DNA of 64,000 nucleotides. Source: Lunularia cruciata. Lineage: Eukaryota > Streptophyta > Marchantiopsida > Lunulariales > Lunulariaceae. The translations under genes and the position numbers were made by a program. The notes under the pieces are model-generated. The model was not told the origin of the DNA. It did no database searches and was given only the letters and a program-made list of their open reading frames with translations. Positions 21,452 to 31,992 of the stretch are shown here, one piece after another. Position 1 is the first letter of the stretch; each line of letters begins with the position of its first letter. The DNA is taken from the NCBI GenBank assembly GCA_948567375.1, contig OX419760.1:7502001-7566000 (forward strand). The letters are read 5' to 3'.

Positions 21452-21819
21452 TGTAACAATATGGAGTTTAGCGATAAAGTTAATAGGGCTAACAAAGTAG
21501 CAAATAAGACAAAATTAGCCTAGAATATTCGAAAAGTATCTAGGAAGCTTCTTGGGAAGCTTCTTGGCTAACTTAACTTACATCTCAAGTAAGTAGCTTC
21601 TAGAAGGAAGCTTTTAGAAATTTCCGACTAGCTTAGCTTGCATGCCAAGTAAACAACTTCTAAAAGGAAGTTTCTTGAAAAGCTTCTCAAGAGCCTTGTA
21701 TGATCCCTATAAATACAAGAGCCAAAGCTCATGCTAGGCATTTGGAGTTTTCACTCATTCAAGTGTCCCAATGTGAACTTCCATTCTCCTATTTCTCTCC
21801 TTGGTCTTGGTCTTTTACA
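21452..21819 (+). repeat. 3' LTR of element 1
   Basis: 368 bp, TGTAACAATATGG to CTTTTACA, matching 8409-8834 except for one missing ~58-bp unit of the AAGCTTC-rich array. The following AGATT is the right target-site duplication. Confidence 0.88.
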
Positions 21820-22511
21820 AGATTAATGATTTTATTTTATTTTTATTTTATAATAAAAAATAATATATTTTTTTCTATCTCCATTTCACATATCAATGGT
21901 AAAATGAAGAATAATATTCTAAAAAATGAGGCATTTATATAAGTATTACAACTTAATTTATAGTTTTCAACTAGTAATCTAATTGCTAATTATAAGTCAA
22001 GTAAAAAATGTGAAATTTTATCTTTAATGGTTTGCCCTTATATTTTTTAGTTTTGTATGGTGTTGAACAATCATGTTTACTACTATGGGTTTTGTTTAGT
22101 ATTGGAAGTGTGCTTCTTTCCAACAATGGGTGAGTTTGGCACATGATTCTGTTTTTAATTATTTTGACTAATTTAAAATAGAGCAGATGCTTTTCAACAT
22201 TAAAATTTAAAAAAAAAATTATTAACTATTTACTCTTTCAATTTTTATTTTATATATGTAGATGATTAATAATAAATGTGACATTAATAAAAAATTCTAG
22301 GTTGAAGTTCAATCTTGATGTGAATATAGCTTGTATTTCCATTGGTGGAATCAAGTATTACATATATATGGTTAGTCTATTTTTTTGTCTTCCAACCAAA
22401 ACATAACCTTTGAAAAGATGAATGTGTTAGCAATTGAGATACTAAAGATAGACTATTGCCAATAATCTCAAGCACAATGGTTACTATAGGAGAAGTATTG
22501 GAGAGTTGAGG
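21820..22511. other. A+T-rich spacer right of element 1
   Basis: Low-complexity A+T-rich sequence with no open frame above 50 codons of any interest and no repeat I can relate to the rest of the window. Confidence 0.5.
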
Positions 22512-23420
22512 CAAATGTGATACTCTTGTAACAACCTAGCAAACACCAAATTGAAGCATTTTAGTAAGTAATAGTTTGTTCCCACAAGGATACAGGTCAG
22601 AAATGATCATATACAAAGAAAAATCTAAGTATAGAGTCCTTTACTGATTACTATTTAACCTCTTGGGAAAAGACACCAAGAAGGCACATTGTGAAAAACA
22701 ACAAAGGAAAATCACTAACACTAAGGAATAAACTTCCAAAAGAAACCAAGCAAGTGATGGTTCAAAATGCAGGTGGTACTCTCCTCCAAAGGTCTTTTGA
22801 AGATAGATGGGATACCCTTAAAAAAATGTGGTTCAACTTCTTTTAAAGATGAAGAACTACTCCTTCTAAAGGCATGTATCTTCCAAAGATCTTGTCAATC
22901 CTCTTCCAAAGACCAATGTCCTACCCTTCAAAAGGCATTGCCTACATCCAAAGACCAATATCCTACCATTCTAAAGGCATTGTCTTCACATGAAGATGAA
23001 TGTCCTACCTCTCCAAAGGCACCAGCTTCCAAAGACTGAAACATCTTTGTGACAATCTTTCCTATCAATGCTCGTACTTTGGTTACTTTAAACACTCTAG
23101 CATAATGAAATCCCATCAAGGCATTGCATCCAAATGATTACAAAGAAGCTAAGGACAAACACACAAAGCAACCAGTAGTTCTTACTGTGATTCTTTACCT
23201 AAATACAAGTATGAATCAAGGAAATTTCATGAGTGAATAAGCAAAGCAACAAAGAGCTAAGAAACTCTTTCACTTTTTTCACCACTTGTACTTTTAAAAA
23301 AATAGCACTTTGAATTTTGTGCTTAAATAGTCATTGAAATTTGAGACTACAAACTAAAAGCTTACAAAAATAGCCACCACCCAAATCAAGAAAGTACTAA
23401 CTAATTGTCCATTAAGGCCA
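22512..23420 (-). repeat. LTR-like repeat, family C, copy 2
   Basis: Starts TGTAACAACC and shares its first ~170 bp with 2535-2700 and with 23773-23917. On the minus strand it carries a CTATTTAAG box (about 23318-23326) and follows directly after a coiled-coil gene end (23421-23663), as copy 1 follows 3308-4345. It holds a 42-bp minisatellite. LTR nature is inferred. Confidence 0.4.
22912..23040 (+). repeat. 42-bp minisatellite
   Basis: About three consecutive 42-bp units, each containing CCAAAGACCAATRTCCTACC or a variant, then AAAGGCA. Weaker units extend back to about 22770. The plus-strand frame stays open through the array (14-residue units like SKDQCPTLQKALPT), which follows from the unit being a multiple of three and is not evidence of a gene. 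Confidence 0.75.
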
Positions 23421-23663
23421 CTACGGGATCTTTGGCCAAAGGCAAGTATGGGGAAGGTACAATTTGTGCATTGTGCTTGCAATTACTTCCTCAACTTGTT
23501 CTAAACTCTCTAGTGCCTCCTTTAACCTCTCCTTTGTCTCTAGAGACTCTAATGCTTGATCAAAATGTGCCTTAACCTCTAATAAAGTCATTTGTAAGTT
23601 TTCTTGTAACTCTATAAACTTCTTATCTATCCTAACTCTAAATTCTAAGGTGATTAGCTCCAA
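23421..23663 (-). pseudogene. Coiled-coil gene fragment (C-terminal end)
   Basis: An open minus-strand frame of 80 codons is rich in Glu, Leu and Lys with heptad-like spacing (LEVKAHFDQALESLETKERL). It occupies the same place relative to repeat C as the end of copy D at 3308-3727. Its upstream continuation is interrupted by repeats, including the LTR-A at 23918-24604. Probably the far end of copy B, separated by insertions and a duplication. Function unknown. Confidence 0.45.
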
Positions 23664-23772
23664 TGTTTGATCTTTGAGGGGTTACATTAGCTTTGCTTTG
23701 CAAGCTTAAGTTTTTGAACTCCTTTGGTGAGGGAACAAGTGTCCAAGAAGTCCTCTATCATCTTTATCATGG

Positions 23773-23917
23773 TTGTAACAACCCAATATCAACATATTGA
23801 TAGTAAAATGGTAAGAATAAGTTGATCCTTCAAGGATATAGGTTGAAAACGACTAGAAGTGAAGGGAAAGTTTCACAATGTGTAGTTCATTCATTGTTTT
23901 CTATTTAATTCTTGGGT
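23773..23917 (-). repeat. LTR-like repeat, family C, partial copy 3
   Basis: Starts TGTAACAACCCAATATC and follows copy 2 up to the CTTGGG block, where an inverted LTR-A begins. A further part may continue after 24604, but similarity is too weak to be sure. Confidence 0.35.
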
Positions 23918-24604
23918 TGTAAGCCGGCCTGTCTCTCACTCATGATGAACCTCCAATGGTTATTATGGTAATGCAGCATGAACTAAGAAGGCAAGGAACC
24001 CCAATTCCAAGGCTAACACTCTAGGACTCAAAACATTGTTCATTAGAGAACTCAATGAGAGAGAGATAGTTGCATATGAAAGGATGATGAGTACTTACTT
24101 CCTCATCTCTAGTTTATATACTTATGAAATAGCTACACACCAAAGTTACTAATTATTTGAATAACCCAAGTTACTAGGCTAAAAGTCAAATAAAGTCCAA
24201 AGTCTAAAGTCTAAATGAATATCTATACTCATGGGAATATTCTCCTAAGCATATAGTCTTACCTTGACCTAACCATGAATCAAAGATTCTTTCATATGGG
24301 CTATCCTTGGACTATAGAAGAATCCAAAGCAAAAAGGCTTGTGGGTCCAAGAGTTCTCAACTCATTCCTCAAAGCCAAACACCTAGGAATAATACCAAGT
24401 CAATACACTAGAATCCAAAATAGTGATGCTCATCTTTTCCATTTCCTCTAAAGTAAGGTATCCTCTATTTTAGCTATGACTAACTTTAGCTAAGCATGAC
24501 TAATGTAGAACTATCCTTTATCTTTATATAATAACATCTCTCAAGTACTTGTAATACCAAACTAAATATCACAATAGCACATACATGCACAAATGGGTAT
24601 TACA
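23918..24604 (-). mobile_element. Solo LTR, family A, inverted copy
   Basis: Reverse complement of the LTR-A of element 2: it opens TGTAAGCCGGCCTGTCTCTC and closes ATGGGTATTACA, with the inverted TATA region near 24114-24122. No internal retrotransposon sequence adjoins it and no matching 5-bp duplication is visible (TGGGT left, AGGCA right), so it is an old solo LTR or a recombination product. Confidence 0.8.
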
Positions 24605-24799
24605 AGGCAAGAACCACTCTTATTACAAGGGTAAAGGTACCCTAGCAATGCTCTATGATAAACCAAAAAGATCCTAAATCACTCTCAAATCTACTTGTAA
24701 TAAAATTTATCCTAAAGGTGATGATGAAATTTGCTACAAAGTTCACTTTGCCTCAAAGTCCTTAACCTTGGTGGCATGTTCTACCCTCTCCAAATGAGC

Positions 24800-26880
24800 T
24801 TAACTAGCAAGTGAATGTCCTTGAATTTTGCTTCCATATTATTAGTGGCACTTAGGACCAATCAGACCTATCATTAGGCCACTTTACACATTCAAAAGTC
24901 CTGCATATAGTTGTTGCTTACAAATTGTATTGAGGATGGGACCTAATCTGCCTTTGGCTCAAACAACACCTCAATCAAGATGGAATTAATGTCCCTCACA
25001 CCACCAGCTTGAGATATGCACCTAGGTGGCTTGTCATTGATATAGGTCCTTTGTGAAAAAAGTATAAGTCCATGATGTAGTAAGGCTTTTCACTAATCCA
25101 ATTACCAACCTTCTCCCTAGGATTCAAACAACTAAAATCCCACTCTTAGATTCACACCTCTACTCTTGCAAGGGCATTCAAAGCCAAAAACTAGGTAAAT
25201 ATAAATTTATCAAGCTAGCTTTGGACAAAATTTCATGAAAAAGTAGACTTGTTTATTATCAAGCCAAAGCTTTTTGTACAATTTCCTACTACTACTTCAC
25301 TTTGCTCCAAAGGATCTTTGATGGCTAAACAGATTCCTTGCAAACCTAACTACTCCATCACCACCAATTATGGTCTTAATTTCTATCTTATCCTACCTAA
25401 TTAAACTTTTGACAAGTGCTAAAGAAGTTGTCAATTCTTCCCCAACGTATGCAATGCAAGTAATAAATTTCCTCCCCAAGCCACCACACCAAAGTGGTAC
25501 TCAATTTGGAAGATGTAGTACATGGACAAATGCCATATTGGGCCAAAGTCTTTGGTCTTCTTTTAAACTACAAATTTAATAGCAACTTCCTCCTCTAAGA
25601 GGAGTGTGTTGAGTTCTACAAGTATCTACTAAGTCCTCTATACAATTTCTAGAAAACATAATGGAATACAAGCTAATCTAATAGAATGGTTCGTTCCAAT
25701 ATCTCAAGGTCCTTTGGCACCACACTCTATTGGGAATAGCATCCTTCACTATTGAGTTCTCAAAGAAACTCCTTGGTGCTTTCCTTGCAATCAGCAATCT
25801 TCAGCAAATAGGAATCTTGGAACTTGCTGAGTTTTCCTATTGGTGTGGCTTTGGAGGTGAAGAGCTAGCTAATCTATCCTCTCCTACTTATAGATCATCC
25901 CTTCTAATTTCTATAGTTATAACTTGTCATTGGTAGTTGAATGTCCTTGAATTTTATTTCTTTTGTTACTCATGGTCTTAAAACTGATCTTAAAACTCAA
26001 AAATCCATCATTGGACCACTCTACACCTTCAAAATCCAATTTTCAATCCTCTCCTTGGAATTCAAATAATTGAACTCTTGTTGTAAGATTTGCATCACTA
26101 CTTGTGCAAGGGCATTTGAAATTGGACACTAGGTGAATATGGATTGATCATACTGGACTTCAAATTGTATACAAAGTTGCATGGAAAAGTAGACTCTTTA
26201 TCAAGCCAAAGCCTTATATACAAGTTTCTATTGCTACTCCACTTCATCTTGAAAGGTCTTGGATGGCTAAGTAGGTTCTTTGCCAACCCTAACTACTCCA
26301 CCACCACCAACAATTACAGTCTTAATTTCTATATTATCCTACCTAATTAATCTTCTAACAAGTGTTAGTGAAGCTATCAATTCTTCCTCAAAGTATGTGC
26401 TTGAATCATAAATGTCTTTTCTAAGTTATTGCACCAAAGTGGTACTCAACCAAGAAGGTGGTACAAGACCAAAGGTCATTCATCCCAAAAAGTCTTATAG
26501 GGCTGAAGTCTTTGGTTTTTTACCTCTCTTACAAATTTACAAAGAACTTCTTCTAAGAGCGTGGGTTCAGATTTCTTGCAAATGGCTACTAGGTTATGTG
26601 TACAATTGCTAGAAAACATGTTGGAAACTAGACTAATCTAATATGATGGTCTCTTCCTATGAACAAAGTTACTTTGGCTCTACATTTTATTTTGAGTAAC
26701 ACATAGCATGCTAAAGAACTTCCTAAGTGCTCTCCTTATAGTCTACAATCTTTAGTAGATAAGAATTGTGGACTTTGTTGAACTTCCTATCCATATGTCC
26801 TTGGAGGCAAAGAGCAACCTGATCCATCTGCTCTTCCTCATAAGTCTTATCCTCCAATTTTTGAATCTATAATGTTAGTT
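24800..26880 (-). pseudogene. Tandemly duplicated region downstream of coiled-coil copy B
   Basis: Two diverged direct copies lie back to back: about 24800-25925 and 25935-26880. Shared blocks include TGAATGTCCTTGAATTTT (24810 and 25940), TCAAGCCAAAGC (25260 and 26203), CCTAACTACTCCA (25341 and 26286) and CACCAAAGTGGTACTCAA (25487 and 26431). On the minus strand the second unit reads in part like coding sequence (EEELIASLTLVRRLIR, VIVGGGGVVRVGKE), heavily broken by stops. It lies directly after the coiled coil of copy B and may be its C-terminal region. I recognise no domain. Confidence 0.5.
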
Positions 26881-29260
26881 CATGGATCTTGGCTTTGATT
26901 TCCTTTCCTTTGGCCTCTTCCTAGAGTAGCTCCATAAATTAGGTCCAAACTTCTTCCACTTAGTGGATATCATCTTTCTCCTTACCTCCAAGTTCAGACA
27001 CTTTGTTTGAAATTCTTCTTGGAATGCCTTGTGCATTCATCTTGTTTTACTTCTTTCTCCATGGCCAAAGCTAGTTCCTTTGCTTGGATCTCCAACTGCG
27101 ATGCCACTTCCTTTCTATATTCAAACATTTGGAGGTCCCAGATGGCATTCCAAACCTTGGTATCATTTAGCTCGTGGTGTAGGTTTTTCAACTCCTCATC
27201 TCTAACTTACAACTGATCTTTGTAGTTGATTTCATTTCCTTCTTCTTCCATCTAAAACTTCCCTAATTTGAGTTGCACTTGCTCCAATTCCTTCTCCTAC
27301 TCTTGTTGTGAAAAGGCAAGGAAGGTTGTCTACTTCCTTACCTTGAATAACTCCTATATCAAGGAGTTCACCTTTTGGCCTCTTCTTTGAATCTATCTTG
27401 GGCCTTTTTAACTTCCTCCAAGAGCTTGTCATGTGAACCGGCTTGCCTCTCACTCAGGATGAACCTCTGATGGTTATTATATAAGCACACCATGATTAAG
27501 AAGGCAAAGAATCTCAACTCCATTATACTTCTCCAAGGCTAACACTCTAGGACTCAAACCATTGCTCACTAGAGAACTCAATGAGAGAGAGATAGTTGCA
27601 AATGAAAGGATGATGAGTACCTCCTCATCCCTAGCTTATATACTTGTGAAATAATTCCCCTAGTTTATATATAGTTGTGAAATAATTATGCACCAAAGTT
27701 ACTAATTATTAGAGTAACTCAAGTTACTAGGCTAAAAGTCAAATAAAGTCAAAAAGCTAAAAGAATATCCATACTCATGGGAATATTCTACTAAGCATGT
27801 GGTCTTATCTTGACCCAACCACAAAATCAAGGATTCCTTCACATGGGCTATCATTGGACTATAGAAAAATCTGAAACAAAAAGACTTGTGGGTCCAAGAG
27901 TTCTCAACTCTTTCCTCAAAGTCAAACACCTAGGAATAATACCAAGTCAACACACTAGAATCCAAAATAGTGGTGCTCATATTTTCCACTTCCTCTAAAT
28001 TAAGTTCCCTTCTATCTTAGCTATGACTAAATTTAGCTAATCATGACTAATGTAGAACCACCTTTTATTTCTATATAAATTACATCTCTTAAGTACTTAT
28101 AATACCAAACTAAAGATCACAATAGCCCATACATGCACAAATGGGTGTTACAATCTACCCTTGCCTTCTTAGTATATATCTTTTTTTCTATACTCTATAC
28201 TAAGGTGACATAATCCACAATTTTGGACATTTTTTCTTGAATTGTGGAAGCAAGAGTTCCATTAGTTGAAGAATCACCCCAACTAAATGTATCACAAAGT
28301 GTGCATCCTCGTAGATTTGGCTGATGGTGGATTGGCTTGCTTCTTCCTTGTCTCCCTTCTCCTCTAGAATCAGGAATTCCACTTTGTCTATTGGTTCTTG
28401 AGCCTCCTATACCTCAAAATTGATCACTTTTTCATCTGCTCCTTCCTTCCCTTTGGGCCAAATATCTTCTTGAACTTTGGGCCAAAGTTCTTTCTCCTCT
28501 TTTGGTTGTATGACTTTCTTTCCCAAGGATGGGAATTGAGGTATGGGGTTAAGGAGTTCAAGTAATGTAATTGCAATCCCCTCCTATAATCCTTTATCTT
28601 ATGCCCTCGCATGCCTTCACTTCCTCCATCATAGAGAGGGTTCCAGATGGGGAGCAAATTGAGCATCTTCTTCTTCTTCTTCTTTTTCTTCTTTTGCAAA
28701 TTTTACCCTATGAGAAGGTAGTGGCCAAAGAACCTCCTTTATTTTTTCTACCTCAAAAAATTGAGACCCATATAGAAATGCAATGCAAAGGGGACTTGGT
28801 TTGTAGTTCCTCCTTCATCCAAGAAATCTTGGTGAAGGGTTGTGCCTTGTAGATAGAACATGTTAGCCCAATTTATTGGTTCCTCCTTATACATCTTGTG
28901 GAAGAAAACCATTTGACTATTTGTTAAGTTAGTTGTTTGTTTATGGCTGAACAACTTCATAACTACTTTGACTATCATCCTTTGGGCCGGATCTTTATAG
29001 TTGGGAATCAACCAACCATTGTTTCAGTTCCATGGTTCTCCAAAGGTAGACGTATTTTTGCTATTAGCTCCTTGTCAAAGAATTTGGTATCCATTTTCAT
29101 TGCCTTAGATGGGCTTGCATCCAGGCCAAGGAAATTTTTCTAATGTTTTTTGGTCCATGCATAGGGATTACCTCTCAAATCACCCACTATCCTTCTTCTT
29201 CTTGACCATCATCTCATAGATCATCTCAAAATCTATCACATCACAATCCTAGAGAAAGAA
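26881..29260 (-). pseudogene. Coiled-coil protein gene remnant, copy B, split by an LTR
   Basis: Minus strand, from about 29260 downward: GDLRGNPYAW, then a broken WxxxxLGLD stretch; IPNYKDPAQRMIV in an open frame (28748-29011) with KQTTNLTNSQMVFF, INWANMF and PFALHFYMGLNFLR; a Lys-rich run from CTT repeats (28666-28696); an acidic linker (28200-28382). An inverted LTR-A follows (27432-28152), then a coiled coil (about 27431-26990: KLLEEVKKAQDRFKEEAKR, KNLHHELNDTKVW, QAKELALAMEKEV). This gives the same order of parts as copies A and C. It is a pseudogene with several stops. No known family recognised. Confidence 0.6.
27432..28152 (-). mobile_element. Solo LTR, family A, inside coiled-coil copy B
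   Basis: Reverse complement of LTR-A: it opens TGTGAACCGGCTTGCCTCTC and closes ATGGGTGTTACA. It separates the acidic linker of copy B from its coiled coil. A local duplication of the TATACTTGTGAAATAATT block (27640-27690) makes it slightly longer than the element 2 LTRs. No target-site duplication is visible. Confidence 0.82.
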
Positions 29261-29354
29261 ACCCAATGCTTGCTTTGGATAACTTCTCTCCTACAATACA
29301 CTTTTCATTGATTTACTATTTGACTTTTAAGGATGCCTTTGGTGGACTTCCTCA

Positions 29355-29642
29355 TTGGCTTTGGACAAATACTATCTTTGCTTGATTACTAAAGGAACAA
29401 GGATAAATGTGGGTCAGCTAAAAGCTATAAAAACTATAAAAGAAAATATGATTTTCAAATTAGAGTTACACTCCCAGACTAAAGATAATATCAGCATTGT
29501 AAAAAGTGGAATTAATCATTCTTCACTTTGTTTTATAGGCAAAGCCGTCAATCATTCTTTAGCTAAGAAGTGGTCGGCCACTTGTAATACCATTAGCTGG
29601 ATATATTATGTAGAGGTAAAAATTGGCGTGGTAAAATCTTGA
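29355..29642 (+). other. Open frame of unknown nature before LTR-B copy
   Basis: A 95-codon plus-strand frame (first ATG-like start within 29355-29360, KGTRINVGQLKAIKTIKEN near its start) ends just before the LTR-B at 29647. The residue pattern around SLCFIGKAVNHSLAKKW faintly recalls the N-terminal domain of plant proteins of unknown function carried by LINEs and gypsy elements. The likeness is too weak to name. It breaks the base-composition pattern of its neighbours only slightly and may be chance. Confidence 0.2.
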
Positions 29643-29646
29643 GGGA

Positions 29647-30160
29647 TGTTATATATGATGGTCTAAGTATATTAGATAGTGATGTCACGAAAAGATTACT
29701 TCCACTAATAGTGCAAAAGCCAAAACACCTTGAAAACTTTAGAGCTAATTCTAGAGGCCTAAACGGATGAATTAGACCTCAAAAAATTAAAGATTGCACC
29801 TCTTTGTGGGGAAAAAAATTTTCCTTTCCCCCTTTTGTCTTGTAGAGAGCTTTTTAATGGTACCTCACCCATACTATTTTGAGCTTCCTACATAAATATT
29901 CCCAAAAGATTCCTTTTGGTCAAACTTGTTTGACCAACTAAATAGGATCAACATGTCACCAATCCATACAAGTAATCTAAGGGTGAATCTCATTGACATG
30001 TCACCAATCCATGTATCCTATCAAAGGTGAAGCTCCTTTTGAGTGGATCTGCTATATAATAAAGACAAGGTGCTCTTTTAGAGCATTGGAGTATTGAGGG
30101 ATGAAGCCTTTTTTTCTCTTGTATTTCTCTTGGTGTTTCTCTTGTCCTCAAAACATTACA
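29647..30160 (+). mobile_element. LTR, family B, second copy
   Basis: Starts TGTTATATATG, ends CATTACA, and matches the reverse complement of the solo LTR at 17070-17806. Shared marks are a CTATATAATAAAG box (about 30051-30063), two CATGTCACCAATCCATG blocks, GCCTAAACGGATGAATTAG and the CTTGTCCTC end. It has a single copy of the ~155-bp part that is doubled at 17517-17806, hence 514 bp rather than 737. No flanking duplication is visible (AGGGA / CCACT). Confidence 0.75.
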
Positions 30161-30399
30161 CCACTCCTTTAGATCCTTTTCATTCCTTTCATGTGTGGTA
30201 CAATCTGCACATATGAAAAATACTCTTCCTCAACTGTCTTAGTTACAATGGTGACTAATGAACTACATGCCACTACTCTCCCTCAAAATGCAAACCACAC
30301 TTCTTGGAATGAAATGGTTGTCCTTGAACTAGTTGGCGGTACATTCAAATGGGTGTATGATTCTTAACATATGTCAACTATAGGACAAAGGGTGATTGA

Positions 30400-31992
30400 A
30401 GCAACCCAATTTGGCTGAGTTTTGGTCTCAACCAAAGTGCTTCCAAGCTGAAGGTTCTTCTTTATGGATATCTTTGCACTAGCATTCTTGTCCACCAAAG
30501 CCATTTTCACTTGAGCATTCTCCAGCTTGGTGTTGGATTTTTCATTCTTCTTTTAGCTGACCTTTTGGCTTATGATCTCCCATTCAGGTTCTTGGCTCAT
30601 TAGGCATAACTGAATGTTGTATCTAAGAGTTTTCTTCCTAAAAGAATGTAGTAACTCGTCATTTCCTCACAAATAAAGATGAAATTAAATTCTTATTTTT
30701 TAAATGCAAACATATGAGCACCACATCCTCAGCAGTTTAAGTAGGATGTTGTGAGTATATTGTACCCTAGACATCTCCTAAATAACAAAAATTTCTCCTT
30801 TGTGGTCAAGCTCCTCCGTACTTCTTTTGTGTAGCTTGATGGGTTTTTGTAGTGGCACCTTTGCTTCCTTCACAATCTCTTCAGCTTGGGTCTCCTTGAA
30901 CTGAGCCTCTTCTTCATTCTTGTCCTGCCCTAGTTGCTGAATGTGCAGCTTCTATGATTCTTTTGGAGGGTATCATTTGGGTGTGAGCATCCCCCAAATG
31001 TTGATATCTTTGGGAGCCTCTCCTTCTTGACTCTTAGCTTCTTCTTCATCTTATGGTTGTTCTCCTTGCAGTTCTTTGTCTTCTATGAATTGGTTTCATA
31101 ACTTCCAAAGGCTTCTCTTCTAAGCTTTCTTTAGGTTGCTCCTCTTTGTCTTGATGACTTGCAACGTCTTTGCTTTTTTTGGTAGGTGTCTTCTGGTAGA
31201 AGGTGTAGTGTTGAACTTGCACTTCCTCTCCTTCTTGATAGGGATTGTAAACTTCCTTGTGTGCTGATACTCCTCATCAGCCTTCCTCATGAGTTCCATT
31301 TGGCACATACCTTCAGTATCTTCTTCTAAATAAGTGTGAGATACTTCATGACCTCTAAAACTTGCATTTCTCCTCTTTGATGCATAAAATCATGCCCAAA
31401 GTAAAATTTTATAACAAAGTGCATCAGGTGATGAGGTCCAAATCCATCAAAGATATTGTACATTTTTTGAACATGCTTGTGAAAGATCTGGCCCCAATTG
31501 ATTTCTCCTTAAGAGAACAAATGCTCAAAGACTACAGCTTGAGAATTGGTGAGGTAGGTGGTGAGCTGGAACTTGAAGATCTTAATCAAAGCTCTTGCTA
31601 TCACTCTCTTGCATGATCTTTATAGTCAGCCATGAGCCAGCTGTTTGTAGGATACTTGTCTTGGACAAAAGCCTTGTCAATGCATTGTTGTATCTTGCTA
31701 CTCAAGTTGAACCACGACTTGAAGGTGTAACTCCAAAATACTGTTGGCTCTCTTCCCAACATCTTCCTCCAATGGAAGGGTGTCCAAGTACTCACATTCA
31801 CTCTCAAGTCACCCAGTACTACCTTCTTCATGCCTTCAATTTCTAGAGCTATGGCTAGCAAATTATACTCCCAATTCTACATAAGGAACTTACTTGCAAC
31901 CTCCGCAGGGTTGCCCTTTGAGGCACTATCTCCCTTGTGTCAACCGCTAGGGTTTTCAGGTTCATTGTGTTCTTGACAGTGCACTTCACCAT
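30400..31992 (-). pseudogene. Coiled-coil protein gene remnant, copy C (most complete)
   Basis: Minus strand, start ATG at 31990-31992 (MVKCTVKNTMNLKTLAV). Then VVLGDLRVNVSTWTPFHW and KMLGREPTVFW in an open frame (31601-31861), MADYKDHARE, a frame change, RVIARALIKIFKFQLTTYL, TNSQAVVFEHLFS, an INWGQIFHKH stretch, and HFVIKFYFGHDFM. Next come a basic segment (31120-31308, KKERKCKFNTTPSTRRHLPK), a Glu-rich linker (about 30850-31080) and a coiled coil (about 30440-30620, NTKLENAQVKMALVDKN). It aligns with copies A and B over the whole length. Roughly 500 residues in all. There are several stops and frameshifts. No catalytic motif or known family is recognised, and nothing suggests a membrane or secreted protein. 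Confidence 0.6.

Larger units (their letters stand above)
8409..21819 (+). mobile_element. Element 1: Ty3/gypsy chromovirus, interrupted by element 2
   Basis: This is a complete but dead LTR retrotransposon: 5' LTR 8409-8834, gag, protease, reverse transcriptase and RNase H to 12064, then (after nested element 2 at 12070-20064) integrase with a C-terminal chromodomain, a polypurine tract and the 3' LTR 21452-21819. The domain order PR-RT-RH-IN marks Ty3/gypsy, and the chromodomain marks a chromovirus. Flanking five bases are AGATC (8404-8408) on the left and AGATT (21820-21824) on the right, a target-site duplication with one later change. Without the insert the element is about 5.4 kb, a normal chromovirus length. 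All frames contain stops, many explained by TGG or CGA turning into TGA or TAG. Confidence 0.9.

Noticed and set aside
22767-23039. Open frame with 14-residue repeats as a repeat protein gene
   Set aside because: The frame is a by-product of a 42-bp minisatellite within an LTR-like repeat; no start context or neighbouring exon.
28666-28696. Polylysine stretch in coiled-coil copy B as a nuclear localisation signal
   Set aside because: It comes from a CTT/AAG microsatellite and is not shared by copies A and C at that position.
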